Below are positions 63,229-64,000 of a DNA stretch of 64,000 nucleotides, one piece after another. A program made the translations under genes and the position numbers. The DNA comes from Aquabacterium sp. CECT 9606 (GTDB taxonomy: Bacteria > Pseudomonadota > Gammaproteobacteria > Burkholderiales > Burkholderiaceae_C). Below the pieces are notes generated by a model, which was not told where the DNA came from, did no database searches, and worked only from the letters and a program-made list of their open reading frames with translations. The DNA is taken from the NCBI RefSeq assembly GCF_918741295.1, contig NZ_CAKKNB010000002.1:248001-312000 (forward strand), in the 5' to 3' direction. Each line of letters begins with the position of its first letter. Positions within the stretch are counted from its first letter, which is position 1.

Positions 63229-64000
63229 ATGAAACGCATTGCAGTGGTGGGGTCGGGGGTGGCAGGTCTGGGGGCAGCGGCACGCTTGAGCGCGGCGGCC
63301 GGTGATCGCCATGTCACGCTGTTCGAGGCGGCCCATTACTTTGGCGGCCATGCGCACACGGTGGACGTGACCTTGGCGGCGCCATCGGGCGAGCGTGTCA
63401 CCCACGGGGTGGACACCGGCTTCCTGGTCATGAACGAGCGCACCTACCCGAAATTGCTGGGTTTGCTCGACACCTTGGGTGTGCCACGGGCCAAATCCGA
63501 CATGTCGTTTTCGGTACAGGCTGGGGGCCTGGAGTGGTGTGGGTCGTCTTTGAACACCGTGTTCGCGCAGCGGCGCAACCTGGTGTCGCCGCCGTTCTGG
63601 CGCATGTTGGCCGACCTGATGCGCTTCAACAAACTGGCCACGCGCATGGCCGAACAAGGACTGGACCTTGAGCTGTCGCAGCCCATCGCCGACTTCTTGA
63701 CCGAACACCGCTTTGGCAAGGAGTTTCGAGAAGGCTACCTGATGCCGATGATTGCCTGCATCTGGTCTTGCCCTGCGGACCAGATGCTGCGCTTTCCCAT
63801 GGCCACTCTGATCCGCTTCTGCCATAACCATGGCCTGCTGCAAGTGACCAACCGGCCTCAGTGGTACACGGTGCAAGGCGGCTCGCGCAACTATGTTCGT
63901 CGCCTGGTAGAGCAACTGGACGATGCACGTTTGGCCACTCCCGTGCGCAGTCTGACCAGCCTGGGCGAAGGCGGTGCGGGTGGGGTGCTGGTGCACACCG
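63229..64000 (+). CDS. FAD/NAD-dependent amine-oxidase-like oxidoreductase, 5' part
   Basis: Runs off the window after ~257 residues. Start ATG at 63229 with CAGGAG just upstream. The N-terminal motif KRIAVVGSGVAGLGAAARLS binds FAD; EAAHYFGGHAHTVDV, GVDTGFLVMNERTYPKLLGL and WYTVQGGSRNYVRRLV are typical of the COG2907-type protein usually followed by DUF1365 and cyclopropane-fatty-acid synthase genes in the ChrR/ECF-controlled photooxidative response. Those neighbours lie outside the window, so the operon is a prediction. The gap before it contains an AT-rich inverted repeat AATTAC...GTAATT. Confidence 0.88.
   Translation, partial: MKRIAVVGSGVAGLGAAARLSAAAGDRHVTLFEAAHYFGGHAHTVDVTLAAPSGERVTHGVDTGFLVMNERTYPKLLGLLDTLGVPRAKSDMSFSVQAGGLEWCGSSLNTVFAQRRNLVSPPFWRMLADLMRFNKLATRMAEQGLDLELSQPIADFLTEHRFGKEFREGYLMPMIACIWSCPADQMLRFPMATLIRFCHNHGLLQVTNRPQWYTVQGGSRNYVRRLVEQLDDARLATPVRSLTSLGEGGAGGVLVHT

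Overview
This 64 kb window is high-GC chromosomal DNA from a betaproteobacterium, most likely order Burkholderiales (Comamonadaceae/Sphaerotilaceae-like). The evidence is the holA-lptE-leuS block, a DUF3138-like outer-membrane protein, the split pntAA/pntAB/pntB transhydrogenase, several PEP-CTERM proteins and many LysR/AraC/GGDEF-EAL regulators. Genus cannot be fixed from sequence reading alone. I see no rRNA, tRNA, CRISPR array, insertion sequence or prophage.

Layout. 1-7.8 kb: polyamine-type ABC importer (potFGHI-like, first gene cut by the window edge), a DUF3138-like outer-membrane protein, a PEP-CTERM protein, an orphan ParA ATPase and an aldehyde dehydrogenase of the gamma-glutamyl-aminobutyraldehyde type. 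7.9-13.8 kb: a small secreted protein divergent from a tight operon of response regulator, TonB receptor, periplasmic binding protein and histidine kinase, which looks like a ligand-sensing system. 13.8-22 kb: two PAS/HAMP-GGDEF-EAL proteins, a LysR/NAD(P)H-oxidoreductase divergent pair, and a PEP-CTERM gene translationally coupled to a thioredoxin. 22-27.9 kb: a condensation/acyltransferase-like protein, then holA, lptE, leuS (the last with a terminator-like hairpin in its leader). 28-31.3 kb: a lower-GC beta-helix protein and a broken chemotaxis receptor, probably an accessory patch. 31.3-34.5 kb: WYL regulator, VOC protein, DapA-family aldolase, alpha/beta hydrolase. 34.5-38.7 kb: the glycerol regulon glpR-glpK divergent from glpD (TTG start). 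38.7-39.1 kb: a gene-free block of nested inverted repeats.

39.1-44.1 kb: AraC regulator divergent from an SDR / metallo-beta-lactamase-fold / epimerase operon with a double-hotdog thioesterase, possibly lipid or steroid-like chemistry. 44.1-46.8 kb: a fully overlapping minus-strand operon of Nudix, mnmA, PIN-domain protein and DUF1439-like lipoprotein. 47-50.3 kb: pntAA-panD-pntAB-pntB, with aspartate decarboxylase inserted inside the transhydrogenase operon. 50.4-51.1 kb: a third PEP-CTERM protein. 51.2-61.5 kb: a surface/secretion region with two systems: a type I secretion operon (ABC-HlyD-glycosyltransferase-methyltransferase) next to an RTX protein, and a Slam-like outer-membrane translocon followed by a TbpB-barrel-like cargo (type XI secretion). 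61.6-64 kb: a ferritin-like di-iron protein, an exported glutathione peroxidase and the start of an FAD-dependent oxidoreductase.

The best candidates for something not well described are the TonB/binding-protein/two-component operon, the type I secretion operon carrying its own glycosyltransferase and methyltransferase, the adjacent Slam-cargo pair, and the PEP-CTERM/thioredoxin pair. Non-coding structures worth attention are at 33466-33527, 38690-39075, 27893-27930 and 8326-8346.
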